From NCBI RefSeq assembly GCF_001625695.1, contig NZ_AUXY01000062.1:1-61529 (forward strand): DNA of 61,529 nucleotides, read 5' to 3'. Source of the stretch: Pseudoalteromonas luteoviolacea H33-S (GTDB taxonomy: Bacteria; Pseudomonadota; Gammaproteobacteria; Enterobacterales; Alteromonadaceae). This document shows positions 22,130 through 33,547 of this stretch, in pieces. A program made the translations under genes and the position numbers. The notes under the pieces are model-generated. The model was not told the origin of the DNA. It ran no database searches and saw nothing but the letters and a program-made list of their open reading frames with translations. The number at the start of each line of letters is the position of its first letter. The stretch's first letter is position 1.

Positions 22130-22587
22130 TATTTTCTTCCTTGTAATTCAGTCAGTTTACTTGCTAATTCATCAGTAAATAGCGCACTGCGATAAAGCTC
22201 ATTGCCTGATCCATCTAATAAAATATGTTGCGGCGTGCCCAATACCGCATATTGACGTGTGATACTACCGTCGCTGTCAAAGACAGTAGGGAAGCGGTAG
22301 CCATGTTTTTTCAGGTAATTCGTGATGCTGCGTTTGTTTTGATTGAACCCAATATTGACGGAAATAACTTGATACCCCGTATTGGCTTGTTGATAGCTCT
22401 GTTCAAGTAATGGCATTTCTTCAATACAGTAGGCGCACCAAGTGGCCCAAAACTTCAAATAAGTCACCTGACCTTGGCTTGAAATCGCTTGCCCGTCTAG
22501 GGTATTAGCTAACAAAGGCGGGTAGGTGGTTGCGTAAATGTTGGTATGTACACCGAGTAAGATGAATAGAGGTGCTAAAGACTTCAT
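22129..22587 (-). CDS. TlpA/ResA-like periplasmic thiol-disulfide oxidoreductase
   Basis: 152 residues with an N-terminal signal peptide (LAPLFILLGVHTNIYA). The thioredoxin fold follows at once, with active site WATWCAYCIEEMP (Cys pair about residues 51 and 54), ISVNIGFNQNKRS, and the cis-proline GTPQHILLDGSG. Such proteins reduce periplasmic disulfides, for example in cytochrome c maturation. Middle gene of a three-gene operon behind the CcdA-like electron carrier, 19 bases downstream. Confidence 0.88.
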   Translation of the reverse strand: MKSLAPLFILLGVHTNIYATTYPPLLANTLDGQAISSQGQVTYLKFWATWCAYCIEEMPLLEQSYQQANTGYQVISVNIGFNQNKRSITNYLKKHGYRFPTVFDSDGSITRQYAVLGTPQHILLDGSGNELYRSALFTDELASKLTELQGRK

Positions 22588-22606
22588 AATGGGTTCCTTG
22601 TGGTTA

Positions 22607-23275
22607 CTATAGCCAGCTTTTACCAGCCTGAATAAGAAAATATTGCGCCATGATTAAGAGCATGAGTGCGGTGAGGTTATTAACGTGAGCCAGCCACTTC
22701 CCTGATTTAGGCAGGGCAGCCAGTAGTCTTGCGCTGGTGCCAGCCAGTAGCAGCAATGTGCTCATACCCAGCGCAAAACTAAATAACAGACTGGCACCGA
22801 GTAGAGGTTGCTGTGCGGAAGCAACAAATATCAATAATGCGCCTAGAATAGGCGAGGTACATGGCGCGGCAACTAACGCGCTGATCATGCCCATGATCAA
22901 GGGTACGGCACTGGTATTTTTTAGCGCAAAGTGCTGAGTCGGTAATGTGACTAAGCCTTTATTAATGGCAGCAAAAAGCAGTAACACATTGGCAAACCCT
23001 AATAGAATGAGTGGATCACTTGCTACTTGACCAAATAGGCTGCCGGTTGTGGCTGCAATAAAGCCCAGCCCAGCATAAATGAATGCAAAACCAATACAGT
23101 ACAGTAGAGGGGCAATGCGAGGGTGTTTTTGCTGTGCAAAGGTGGCAACGGTAATTGGTAAAATAGGGTATACACAGGGGGTTAGACTGGTTAGTAGGCC
23201 GATAAAAAATACGACTGGGATTTGCCAGCCATTGATGTCTGACGTGGTCAATGCCCCTAAAATCGTTTGCTCCAT
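22607..23275 (-). CDS. CcdA/DsbD-type transmembrane electron carrier
   Basis: 222 residues with six predicted membrane helices. Two conserved Cys sit in the family motifs: LLTSLTPCVYPILPITVATF (about residue 33) and ALVAAPCTSPILGALLIFVASAQ (about 138). Proteins of this kind pass electrons from cytoplasmic thioredoxin across the inner membrane. It lacks DsbD's N- and C-terminal periplasmic domains, so the two thioredoxin-like products encoded next to it are the natural partners, making the operon a split DsbD-like pathway. Confidence 0.9.
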   Translation of the reverse strand: MEQTILGALTTSDINGWQIPVVFFIGLLTSLTPCVYPILPITVATFAQQKHPRIAPLLYCIGFAFIYAGLGFIAATTGSLFGQVASDPLILLGFANVLLLFAAINKGLVTLPTQHFALKNTSAVPLIMGMISALVAAPCTSPILGALLIFVASAQQPLLGASLLFSFALGMSTLLLLAGTSARLLAALPKSGKWLAHVNNLTALMLLIMAQYFLIQAGKSWL

Positions 23276-23401
23276 ATGCTTGCTCTTATGATGTCGTGAA
23301 TGAGCTGTTAGAGTGCACGGGCGCGTTTGTAAGGCCTATCAAAGGGGCATCAAATCGATATCAAAATTTATCAAGTCTATGTTTTATTTGATTTTAAAAA
23401 G

Positions 23402-23839
23402 TTATATAAGCCCCTTTAATACACCGAGTATATGCTTGGTTTGCTGAATTTACTCGGTTGGCAAACCATGCTGCTGCGCAACGGCTAATTTATCTGACCA
23501 AACTTGGATCTGGTCAATGGGTGTATTGAAGTCTCATCTCTCTTTTTCAGGAAACAGCTGCGTATGTTTAATATCAAAGCTCATTTTACGGATTCATGGG
23601 GCGTTATTTTGCCTTCTGATAAAAGCTGCTGAGACAGGGCTATCATTTCATTTGTCGACATTGCATAGGGGTTGTAACGCTGTACAGATGTGTTTGACAG
23701 CTGTACAGCGCTGTTGCTGAGCGTGACTGACCGACTCTTGGCTCTGGTGCTCGGCGCGATTTTGATTTGGTTCGTTGTGGGGGGCATTGGGTGTATAAGC
23801 GGAGGGAGCTGTTATCGGTGTGCGGTTTGAAGTCATCAT
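23402..23839 (-). pseudogene. Decayed gene of unknown family (two frameshifts, two in-frame stops)
   Basis: Reading the minus strand, a frame starts at ATG ATG with AGGACG upstream and runs through a Pro/Asn/Gln-rich N terminus. Protein-like sequence then continues in another frame as YNPYAMSTNEMIALSQQLL and SEGKITPHESVK, ending in TGA. The third segment begins in the next frame at ATG overlapping that TGA (23584), reads MSFDIKHTQLFPEKER, meets TGA (23534-23536), continues in frame as DFNTPIDQIQVWSDKLAVAQ, meets TAA (23450-23452), and continues to a final TAA with HILGVLKGLI. One missing A in the run at about 23583-23587 would rejoin segments two and three. The pattern is that of an intact ~145-residue gene that has decayed. 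The alternative is two or three tiny overlapping genes. Family not recognised. Confidence 0.6.
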
Positions 23840-23965
23840 TTGTTTTCGTCCTAGAGTTGCAAATGGTGTTTGGCGAATATGTCCTAAATAACAGCAAGTC
23901 AAATGCCTAGGCGTACCGGTATGAGAGGGAGTTTAGATGAGCGAATTAGTTGTATGTACAAGATC

Positions 23966-23994
23966 AAAAACGCCCGCAGAAGCGGGCGTTTTTT
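23966..23994 (-). terminator. Strong intrinsic terminator after yidC
   Basis: AACGCCCGC, loop AGAA and GCGGGCGTT form a nine-base GC-rich stem flanked by A-run and T-run, so it can work in both directions. It lies 15 bases past the yidC stop. Confidence 0.92.
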
Positions 23995-24008
23995 AAGGCG
24001 GTTACGCG

Positions 24009-25640
24009 TTAGTCGCGTACTTTGATGCCTTTTTTCTCCATGCCACGATAAATGATAAGCATCTGTGCGATAGAGATTAAGTTCGATACTAACCAGTAAA
24101 GTACCAGACCAGATGGGAACCAGATGAAGAAGATAGAGAAGACCACTGGCATGTAGGTCATCACTTTCTGCTGCATTGGATCTGTGATGGTCATTGGTTG
24201 AAGTTTTTGCGTTAAGAACATACTCGCACCAAATAGAATTGGTAGCACGTAGTATGGGTCCATCGCTGATAAATCAGTTAACCACAAGCCAAACTCCGCG
24301 TGACGTAATTCTGTGGATTCTAGGAATACATAGAATAGCGCTAAGAAGATAGGCATTTGCAGTAATAGTGGGAAACAGCCACCCATAGGGTTCACTTTTT
24401 CTTTGCGGTACATTTCCATCATGGCTTGACCGAACTTCTGACGGTCGTCACCGTAGCGCTCTTTTAATTGCTGCATCTTCGGCTGTAATGCACGCATTTT
24501 TGCCATTGAGGTGTACTGTGCTTTTGTCAGCGGGTAAAGGATAGTTTTCACGATCACGGTAATACCGATGATAGCTAGACCCCAGTTGCCTAAAATGCCG
24601 TATAAGAACTTCAGTAATACAAGTAGAGGCTGAGAAATAAAGAATAACCAACCATAATCCACCGTCAGATCTAAGTCTTCGTGGATCGCTTCAAGTGCAT
24701 CGGTATCTTTTGGACCCATATAATAAATGGCCGATAACTTTGCTTCAGAGTTAGCTTGAATGTTAACTGGCTCGCCTTTAGCACCAATGATACCTTGATT
24801 ATTTCTCAGTGAGCTGTAAATGGTGTTGTTGACATCCTGTTGTGGTACCCAAGCACTCACGAAGTAATGCTGGATAAACGATACATAGCCACCTAACGTA
24901 TTTTCGTTCAGGTTCGCTTTGGCCATATCGTCAAATGCGTACTTTTCATATGGCTCATCTTGTGTGCCATACGCGGTTCCTAAATACGTTTGGGTCATGA
25001 TGCTGTCTTTGTCTTGTGCCGTACGCTTGATTTGTGTGTACAGTTGAACTTGAACAGGGTTCTCTGTTGCGTTGACCACATCATATTCTAGCGCAACGTC
25101 ATATTGACCTGCTTTGAATACAAATGTTTTTGTAAATTGAACGCCTTTTTTGTCCACAAATGTCAGCGGCACACGAAGCTCATCACCTGATAGGGTATAT
25201 GACTTTTGCTCGCTCGAGTAAACAGGGCGACCTTCACTTGATGCATCTGGGCCATTTAGGCCAATCAGACCACTTTGTGAAATATATTGCTTCCCTTCAA
25301 ATTCACCAAGTAGTAAGTAAGGTATATCGCTACCATGCGTTTCTGCATGTTGAAGAAGTTTGGCTTCAACAATGTCACCACCTTTTGTATCGATTTTAAC
25401 TGCAAACACATCTGTCGTTACTGTGATAACAGAACGAACAGCTTGAGTTTGTGCAACCGGTACGTCCGCTTCGCTAGAAGTCGGAATATCCGCTTGGTCG
25501 TTATTTGAAGGTGAAGTGGCCACTTGTGTGACAGCACTGGTCTCGGCTTTGCTTTGAGCTTGTTCCTCTTGCCATTCACTGAATAGCAAGAAAGAGACTA
25601 AAAGCAATCCGATCAATAAAAACGTGCGTTGCGATTCCAT
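24009..25640 (-). CDS. yidC: Membrane protein insertase YidC
   Basis: 543 residues. An N-terminal membrane anchor (TFLLIGLLLVSFLLF), a large periplasmic beta domain (about 55-340), and the conserved five-helix insertase core from about 350, including YPLTKAQYTSMAKMRALQPKMQQLKERYGDD with the conserved groove region, and NPMGGCFPLLLQMPIFLALFYVF. It inserts and folds inner-membrane proteins such as the Fo a and c subunits encoded in this window. Eight bases after yidD. Confidence 0.97.
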   Translation of the reverse strand: MESQRTFLLIGLLLVSFLLFSEWQEEQAQSKAETSAVTQVATSPSNNDQADIPTSSEADVPVAQTQAVRSVITVTTDVFAVKIDTKGGDIVEAKLLQHAETHGSDIPYLLLGEFEGKQYISQSGLIGLNGPDASSEGRPVYSSEQKSYTLSGDELRVPLTFVDKKGVQFTKTFVFKAGQYDVALEYDVVNATENPVQVQLYTQIKRTAQDKDSIMTQTYLGTAYGTQDEPYEKYAFDDMAKANLNENTLGGYVSFIQHYFVSAWVPQQDVNNTIYSSLRNNQGIIGAKGEPVNIQANSEAKLSAIYYMGPKDTDALEAIHEDLDLTVDYGWLFFISQPLLVLLKFLYGILGNWGLAIIGITVIVKTILYPLTKAQYTSMAKMRALQPKMQQLKERYGDDRQKFGQAMMEMYRKEKVNPMGGCFPLLLQMPIFLALFYVFLESTELRHAEFGLWLTDLSAMDPYYVLPILFGASMFLTQKLQPMTITDPMQQKVMTYMPVVFSIFFIWFPSGLVLYWLVSNLISIAQMLIIYRGMEKKGIKVRD

Positions 25641-25648
25641 AACAGCTC

Positions 25649-25954
25649 TTATTTCTCGTGTTGTTTATCTTGATTCGATTTTTCAGGGACGGGGTCATCC
25701 CCACCTGCGCTTAAAGGGTGACATTTTAATATGCGTTTAACCGCTAACCAACTCCCTTTTGCAATTCCGTGTAAATTAATTGCCTGAATTGCATAACTTG
25801 AGCATGTTGGATTAAATCGGCAATGTGGTCCAAACATGGGACTGATAAATTTTTGATAGGCTTTAATAAGCATGATCAAAAATAGACGTATTACCGAAAG
25901 CGGATAATCCACCAATCGTTTACACTCGCTTTTGGTCTTCGAGGCGTGTTTCAT
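25649..25954 (-). CDS. yidD: Membrane protein insertion efficiency factor YidD
   Basis: 101 residues. The conserved core is [39 protein letters not shown], with the Cys pair (CRFNPTC) and the [12 protein letters not shown] end typical of YidD. An amphipathic N-terminal helix precedes it. It assists YidC-dependent insertion. The N-terminal ~15 residues are longer and more basic than in many homologues, so the true start may be the internal position before LSVIRLF. The gap to rnpA is 107 bases. Confidence 0.92.
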   Translation of the reverse strand: MKHASKTKSECKRLVDYPLSVIRLFLIMLIKAYQKFISPMFGPHCRFNPTCSSYAIQAINLHGIAKGSWLAVKRILKCHPLSAGGDDPVPEKSNQDKQHEK

Positions 25955-26061
25955 AGTCGCGAGGTAGACTCGATAATTGAGTGATTAAAAGGTGAGCTAA
26001 CCTTACCTTAATTCACTTAAAATAGCCATGTTAGGACGGATATAGAAGTATAAAAGCGCTG

Positions 26062-26475
26062 TTATTTTTTCGGCTTTTTATTGGTAGGGCGTTTTTTATG
26101 GTGTTTAGGTTTTGGTGCACCCGGCTTACAACGTTCGTTAATTTTGCGCCAAAGCTTATTTAATTGCTTTGTAAGCTCTTCATTGCTTTGCTCATCTACA
26201 CCTGTTTTGACCATCAAAACGATATCGATGTTATCTAGCTTATGTCTATTGAGGCGAAAGCTTTCTCTGGCAAGACGCTTAATGCGATTACGTTGACAGG
26301 CTTTTTTACAACGTTTTTTAGCAACGGTTAATCCAAGACGTGGGTGACCTACATCATTAGGTTTTGCTAATAGTGTAAAAACAGGGGTCGCTGCACGAGC
26401 AGGCTCTTGAAATATGCGGGAGTAATGCGAGGGAGTTAACAGACGTAACTCCCTGCTGAAGCCTAAACCTTCCAC
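26062..26475 (-). CDS. rnpA: Ribonuclease P protein component
   Basis: 137 residues. FSRELRLLTPSHYSRIF begins the fold and the RNA-binding motif KKACQRNRIKRLARESFRLNRH is intact (about residues 57-78). The C-terminal 20 residues are a Lys/Pro-rich tail, longer than the Escherichia coli protein. It assists the RNase P RNA in tRNA 5' maturation. The start is GTG only six bases after the rpmH stop, with no visible ribosome site, consistent with coupled translation. Confidence 0.95.
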   Translation of the reverse strand: MEGLGFSRELRLLTPSHYSRIFQEPARAATPVFTLLAKPNDVGHPRLGLTVAKKRCKKACQRNRIKRLARESFRLNRHKLDNIDIVLMVKTGVDEQSNEELTKQLNKLWRKINERCKPGAPKPKHHKKRPTNKKPKK

Positions 26476-26481
26476 TTAATA

Positions 26482-26616
26482 TTAAGCAGAAAGCTCTTTA
26501 CGGCCTTTAGCACGACGACGTGCTAGTACTTTACGGCCATTTTTAGTAGCCATGCGAGCACGGAAACCGTGAGTACGCTTGCGTTTAAGTACGCTTGGTT
26601 GAAAAGTTCTTTTCAT
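26482..26616 (-). CDS. rpmH: 50S ribosomal protein L34
   Basis: 44 residues, extremely basic: [18 protein letters not shown] then [20 protein letters not shown] ending RKELSA. This is the invariant L34 sequence and length. It is the first gene of the rpmH-rnpA-yidD-yidC unit, transcribed away from dnaA from the promoter at 26697-26725. Confidence 0.98.
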   Translation of the reverse strand: MKRTFQPSVLKRKRTHGFRARMATKNGRKVLARRRAKGRKELSA

Positions 26617-26696
26617 AACTAATCCATCCGATCGGTTAAAGTTAAAACATCCTATGCAGGTCGCGATCCTGGCACAGGTGCCATTGCGAGCGCGAG

Positions 26697-26725
26697 ATAT
26701 TAAAGCCGACGCGCATGAAAGTCAA
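26697..26725 (-). promoter_or_regulatory. Sigma-70-like promoter of rpmH
   Basis: On the minus strand TTGACT (26720-26725) and TAATAT (26697-26702) are 17 bases apart, about 80 bases before rpmH. A GC-rich discriminator (CTCGCGC) follows the -10, typical of ribosomal-protein and stable-RNA promoters under growth-rate control. Confidence 0.75.
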
Positions 26726-26729
26726 TCAT

Positions 26730-27310
26730 AATTGTGATAGTAGGCTTAATTTATAGGCAATCTGGTGCAAAATTGATAGAAACGCCTGTAATTTACCCAA
26801 ATAAGGTAATTGATTTTATACTTTCTATATATAGAGAAGGAAATGCCATGGTCTTGCTTATATATGAAGGATCAGCTTTTCTGATCTATCTATATATGAT
26901 CGAGATCTTAGCTGTGGATCAAGTTGTTTGATCTTGGGCGGGTTTTCCACAGAGCTTGGGCGCAAATTGCAAACAACCTTTGGAAAACTTAAATTGATCG
27001 TAATTTTATGGTGAGATCTTGCTCTTTTTTTGATAAGATCTTTTCAAATAAGTGAAATTAAAAACTCATTAAAAACAGCTGCTTATCTTTTTTGTTTGGT
27101 GAGATCTTAATTTTTTTAAAAGTCAATATTGATGTTGTGGATAAGATCCCTTCATAATACCCGGCTTCCACCTGTGAATAATTGATAATATACAAACATT
27201 TCCGTAGATCTCTGAGTTAGCTGTGAATAACTCTGTTGGTTATTTTGTGAATGCACATTAAAAACCAACCCTACTGATGTACGGGAATAATAACTATTTC
27301 GGAGTGCAAT
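26730..27310. promoter_or_regulatory. rpmH-dnaA intergenic region with DnaA boxes (dnaA control)
   Basis: No gene is credible here. Three DnaA boxes fit TGTGNATAA: 27136-27144, 27173-27181 and 27222-27230; near matches with one mismatch lie at 26923-26931 and 26943-26951. Several GATC sites and T-rich tracts (about 27010-27120) accompany them. This fits DnaA autoregulation; in pseudomonads the same gap is the origin, so it may be an ancestral or auxiliary origin. Confidence 0.75.
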
Positions 27311-28720
27311 GTGTATCTGTCGGTTTGGCAAAGTTGTTTATATGTTTTGCAAGATGAATTGCCGTCGCAGCAATTCAATATGTGGGTTAGGCCACTACAA
27401 GCAGAAAGTACCGAAGATACTTTAACCATCTATGCACCTAATCGTTTTGTGTTGGATTGGGTTCGAGAAAAGTACTTAAATCGAATTAATGAACTACTGA
27501 TTGAAATCTGTGGTGATGAAGCACCAGAGTTACGTTTTGATGTCGGTAGTAAACCGATGGCGCAAGTTCAGCCGCAAGTATCTGCAGAATCATCTATTAG
27601 TGATACGCATGCGCCAACAACATCGCATGTATCGTCTAAAAGAGTTGTGCAGGCACCTGTTAACGATGTAAAAGTTGAGCCCGCTCCGAAATCTAGCGTT
27701 AAATCTAATATCAAAGAAAACTATACCTTTGATAATTTTGTTGAAGGTAAATCTAACCAGTTAGCAAAAGCTGCGGCAACTCAAGTTGCTGATAACCCAG
27801 GCTCTGCTTTTAACCCTGTATTTATATACGGTGGTACTGGCTTAGGTAAAACACACCTCTTGCACGCTGTCGGTAATGGCATTATTGATAAAAAGCCCGA
27901 TGCAAAAATCGTATATATGCACTCAGAGCGTTTTGTGCAAGATATGGTAAAAGCATTGCAAAACAACGCGATTGAAGAGTTCAAACGTTACTATCGCAGT
28001 GTTGATGCATTGATGATTGATGACATTCAATTTTTTGCCAATAAAGAGCGCTCTCAAGAGGAGTTCTTTCATACCTTTAATGCGCTGCTAGAGGGCAATC
28101 AACAGATCATTTTGACATCCGATCGCTACCCGAAAGAAATTGAAGGAGTGGAGGATAGATTGAAATCGCGTTTTGGTTGGGGTCTAACCATTGCGATTGA
28201 GCCACCAGAGCTTGAGACGCGCGTTGCGATTTTGATGAAAAAGGCACAGCAAAGTAACATTAACTTACCGCATGAAGTTGCATTTTTTATCGCGAAAAAA
28301 TTGCGCTCGAATGTACGTGAGTTAGAAGGTGCATTGAATCGTGTTATCGCAAATGCGAACTTTACAGGGCGTCCTATCTCCATTGAGTTTGTCAAAGAGG
28401 CGTTACGTGACTTGTTAGCATTACAAGACAAGTTGGTAACGATTGACAATATTCAACGTACAGTCGCCGAGTATTATCGTATTCGTGTGTCTGATTTATT
28501 GTCTAAGCGACGCAGTCGATCTGTGGCACGTCCTAGACAAGTTGCTATGGCATTGTCAAAAGAACTGACTAACCATAGTTTACCTGAAATAGGCGACGCA
28601 TTTGGTGGTAGAGATCACACCACCGTATTGCACGCATGTCGTAAAGTAAAAGAACTTCGTGAGGAAAGTCACGAAGTAAAAGAAGATTATCAAAACTTGA
28701 TCAGAACATTGTCATCTTAA
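27311..28720 (+). CDS. dnaA: Chromosomal replication initiator DnaA
   Basis: 469 residues starting at GTG with GGAG upstream; the N terminus [17 protein letters not shown] is the expected one. The N-terminal domain I, a variable linker (about 90-145), the AAA+ domain ([11 protein letters not shown]alker A near 175, LMIDDIQFF Walker B) and the C-terminal DNA-binding domain with the signature [20 protein letters not shown] (about 430-450) are all intact. It binds the boxes listed at oriC and melts the AT-rich element. First gene of dnaA-dnaN-recF-gyrB. Confidence 0.98.
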   Translation: MYLSVWQSCLYVLQDELPSQQFNMWVRPLQAESTEDTLTIYAPNRFVLDWVREKYLNRINELLIEICGDEAPELRFDVGSKPMAQVQPQVSAESSISDTHAPTTSHVSSKRVVQAPVNDVKVEPAPKSSVKSNIKENYTFDNFVEGKSNQLAKAAATQVADNPGSAFNPVFIYGGTGLGKTHLLHAVGNGIIDKKPDAKIVYMHSERFVQDMVKALQNNAIEEFKRYYRSVDALMIDDIQFFANKERSQEEFFHTFNALLEGNQQIILTSDRYPKEIEGVEDRLKSRFGWGLTIAIEPPELETRVAILMKKAQQSNINLPHEVAFFIAKKLRSNVRELEGALNRVIANANFTGRPISIEFVKEALRDLLALQDKLVTIDNIQRTVAEYYRIRVSDLLSKRRSRSVARPRQVAMALSKELTNHSLPEIGDAFGGRDHTTVLHACRKVKELREESHEVKEDYQNLIRTLSS

Positions 28721-28730
28721 GGGTTGAGTG

Positions 28731-29834
28731 ATGCAAATAACGATAGTAAGAGAACAATTTTTAAAGCCGTTAATGCAGGTGTCTGGTGCCATAGAGCGCA
28801 AACACACCCTTCCTATTTTGTCGAATGTGCATTTAGAAGTAAAAAATGGTGTGCTGTCGATGACTGGCACAGACTTAGAAATTGAGTTGGTTGCATCTGT
28901 AACGCTCGACAATGATACCGCAGACACCAAGCTCACATTGCCTGCTAAAAAGCTATTAGATATCTGTAAGAGTTTGCCTGATAATTCAGACTTACACTTC
29001 AGTACGCAAGAACATCAAGTTTTGTTGACCAGCGGTAAAAGTCGCTTTTCATTGACGACATTGGCTGCAGAAGATTTTCCTAACTTGGAAGAGTGGCAAG
29101 GTGAGGTTGAATTTAAGCTCACGCGTCTAGAGTTACGTAAGTTACTTGAAGCAACGCATTTCTCCATGGCCAACCAAGATGTACGTTATTACTTAAATGG
29201 TATGTCTTTTGAGGTGGATGGTAACGAGATTAAAACAGTTGCAACAGATGGCCATCGACTCGCTATTGCACAAAAACAACTTGAGCAATCACTTGGTGCA
29301 CAACGTCAGCTGATCATTCCTCGTAAAGGCGTGTTAGAAATTATGCGTCTACTACCTGCGGATGATGAAGAGTTGACTATACAATTTGGTGCGAATCACT
29401 TCCGTATTATTGATCAAGAAGTTATCTTCACCAGTAAGCTCGTTGATGGTCGCTTTCCTGATTATCGTCGTGTCCTACCTCGAGGTGGCGATAAGCTTGT
29501 GACGGCTAATCGTGAATGGTTACGTAGTGCATTCCAACGCGTATCTATTCTATCAAATGAAAAGTTTCGCGGTGTTAGGCTTAACTTAAGCAGTGGTGTG
29601 CTGAAGATCAGCGCCAATAACCCTGAACAAGAACAAGCTGAGGAAACGGTAGAAGTAAACTATCAAGGTGATGACCTTGAAGTCGGCTTTAATGTTTCAT
29701 ATTTACTGGATGTGTTAAACACCTTAAAAACAGAAGATGTTCAATTTACATTAGCTGATTCAAATAGCAGTGCTTTGATAGAAGGCAGTGGCGAAGATGA
29801 TGCTATGTATGTTGTAATGCCAATGCGCCTGTAG
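28731..29834 (+). CDS. dnaN: DNA polymerase III beta sliding clamp
   Basis: 367 residues from the ATG giving MQITIVREQFLKPLMQVSG; a GTG one codon earlier is possible but the family starts here. The three repeated clamp domains are seen, ending in the canonical VVMPMRL that forms part of the peptide-binding pocket. It encircles DNA and tethers polymerase and mismatch repair proteins. Ten bases after dnaA, ten before recF. Confidence 0.98.
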   Translation: MQITIVREQFLKPLMQVSGAIERKHTLPILSNVHLEVKNGVLSMTGTDLEIELVASVTLDNDTADTKLTLPAKKLLDICKSLPDNSDLHFSTQEHQVLLTSGKSRFSLTTLAAEDFPNLEEWQGEVEFKLTRLELRKLLEATHFSMANQDVRYYLNGMSFEVDGNEIKTVATDGHRLAIAQKQLEQSLGAQRQLIIPRKGVLEIMRLLPADDEELTIQFGANHFRIIDQEVIFTSKLVDGRFPDYRRVLPRGGDKLVTANREWLRSAFQRVSILSNEKFRGVRLNLSSGVLKISANNPEQEQAEETVEVNYQGDDLEVGFNVSYLLDVLNTLKTEDVQFTLADSNSSALIEGSGEDDAMYVVMPMRL

Positions 29835-29844
29835 AGGGCGCTCA

Positions 29845-30933
29845 ATGAGTTTGACACATATTAGCCTCAATGACTTTCGCAACATTGAGGCACTCTCTCT
29901 TTCCCCTTCAAAAGATCTTAATTTAATTTTAGGCCAAAATGGTAGCGGCAAAACCAGCCTGCTTGAAGCCATTTATTTCTTATCTAGTGGCCGCTCTTTT
30001 CGCACAAATAAACATAAATTGATGATCCGCAGTAGCCAGGCAAAATGCATTGTTCATGGGAAAAAACAATTACATAACTTGTCTATACCAATCGGAATCA
30101 GTAAAGATCAAAGCGGAGATACAGAGCTTCGTATTCAAGGCCAAGCAAGTCGTCGCATTGCAGAATTAGCACAAGTTTTACCTGTGCAAGTTATTACACC
30201 TGAAAGTTATGAGTTGTTTTTTGGTGGCCCGAAAGAGAGAAGAAAGTTTCTTGATCTAGGTGTGTTCCACGTGGAACATTTGTTTTTCGACGTTTGGAAA
30301 AGTTTCAATAAAGTCCTTAAACAACGTAACGCGTTACTGAAAACTAAGCCTGCTAACTGTATTGAGCAGATCAAGTTTTGGGACAAGCAATTTATTGAGT
30401 TAGCTGAACAAATAAATATCTATCGAAAAGCGTATATAAGTAGGTTTGAAGGCTATTTTTTTGATAAGATAGGGGGGATTAGCCCTGTTTTTGAAGGCCT
30501 TGAAGCTCGCTATGACGCGGGTTGGAAAGGGGAACTAAGTGACGTTCTTCAATCACAGCTTGAGCGTGATCTAAAACTCGGTTATACGAGTCGAGGTCCA
30601 CATAAAGCGGACTTTAATTTTAAAGTTCATGGTCACAGTGTTGAAGGGATCATGTCTAGAGGACAGCTTAAATTGTTGCTCTACGCGCTTAAGATTACGC
30701 AAAATAACTTAATTGAAAAAGAGACTGAAAAGCAGTCGATATTGCTAATCGATGATTTACCATCTGAACTGAGCTCTGAGACTTTAGGGTGTGTAGCAAA
30801 GTTACTTGCTATTTGTGATTCCCAATTATTTATCTCAGCTATCAGTTTGGACAGTTTAACGCCTGTTGTGGAACTGCTTGATAAAAATATTGAGATGTTC
30901 CACGTGGAACATGGTCGTTTAATAACAAATTAA
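29845..30933 (+). CDS. recF: DNA replication and repair protein RecF
   Basis: 362 residues. SMC-like ATPase: Walker A LGQNGSGKTSLLEAIYFLSSGRSFR at about residue 28, signature SRGQLKLLLYALK near 271, Walker B ILLIDDLPSELS near 299. It promotes RecA loading at gaps with RecO and RecR. Its coding sequence contains two perfect parS palindromes that both encode Phe-His-Val-Glu-His, at about residues 141-145 and at the extreme C terminus (351-356). Confidence 0.97.
   Translation: MSLTHISLNDFRNIEALSLSPSKDLNLILGQNGSGKTSLLEAIYFLSSGRSFRTNKHKLMIRSSQAKCIVHGKKQLHNLSIPIGISKDQSGDTELRIQGQASRRIAELAQVLPVQVITPESYELFFGGPKERRKFLDLGVFHVEHLFFDVWKSFNKVLKQRNALLKTKPANCIEQIKFWDKQFIELAEQINIYRKAYISRFEGYFFDKIGGISPVFEGLEARYDAGWKGELSDVLQSQLERDLKLGYTSRGPHKADFNFKVHGHSVEGIMSRGQLKLLLYALKITQNNLIEKETEKQSILLIDDLPSELSSETLGCVAKLLAICDSQLFISAISLDSLTPVVELLDKNIEMFHVEHGRLITN
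30263..30278. other. parS centromere site 1 (inside recF)
   Basis: TGTTCCACGTGGAACA, a perfect 16-bp palindrome matching the bacterial ParB recognition sequence. It is about 14 kb from oriC and 17 kb from parB. Read in recF it encodes V-F-H-V-E-H. Confidence 0.92.
30896..30911. other. parS centromere site 2 (inside recF)
   Basis: A second perfect TGTTCCACGTGGAACA, 633 bases after the first, near the recF stop and encoding M-F-H-V-E-H. Two identical 16-mers in one gene cannot be chance. Paired sites fit ParB clamp loading. Confidence 0.92.
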
Positions 30934-33363
<2,430 letters not shown>

Positions 33364-33385
33364 CTCTGCCTCATAGCAAATCCAT

Positions 33386-33414
33386 AAAAAAGGAGGGGAA
33401 ACCCTCCTTTTTTT
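33386..33414 (+). terminator. Intrinsic terminator after gyrB
   Basis: A-run plus GGAGGG, loop GAAA, CCCTCC and seven T residues, 23 bases after the gyrB stop. Ends the dnaA-gyrB unit. Confidence 0.92.
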
Positions 33415-33547
33415 CGTTTTAACGCTTAATTCTGTGCACTGCACACGGTATACTGAGCATAATTTTCAATCATTAAAACTCAATTTTGCGCTATTTGATT
33501 TGCCGCTAATTTGAGTCCCATGTACCAAATAAATATAAAAGCCAACT

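Noticed and set aside
23534..23536. TGA in the decayed gene as a selenocysteine codon or programmed readthrough
   Set aside because: A second in-frame TAA and frame changes follow; no selenocysteine element seen. Decay is simpler.
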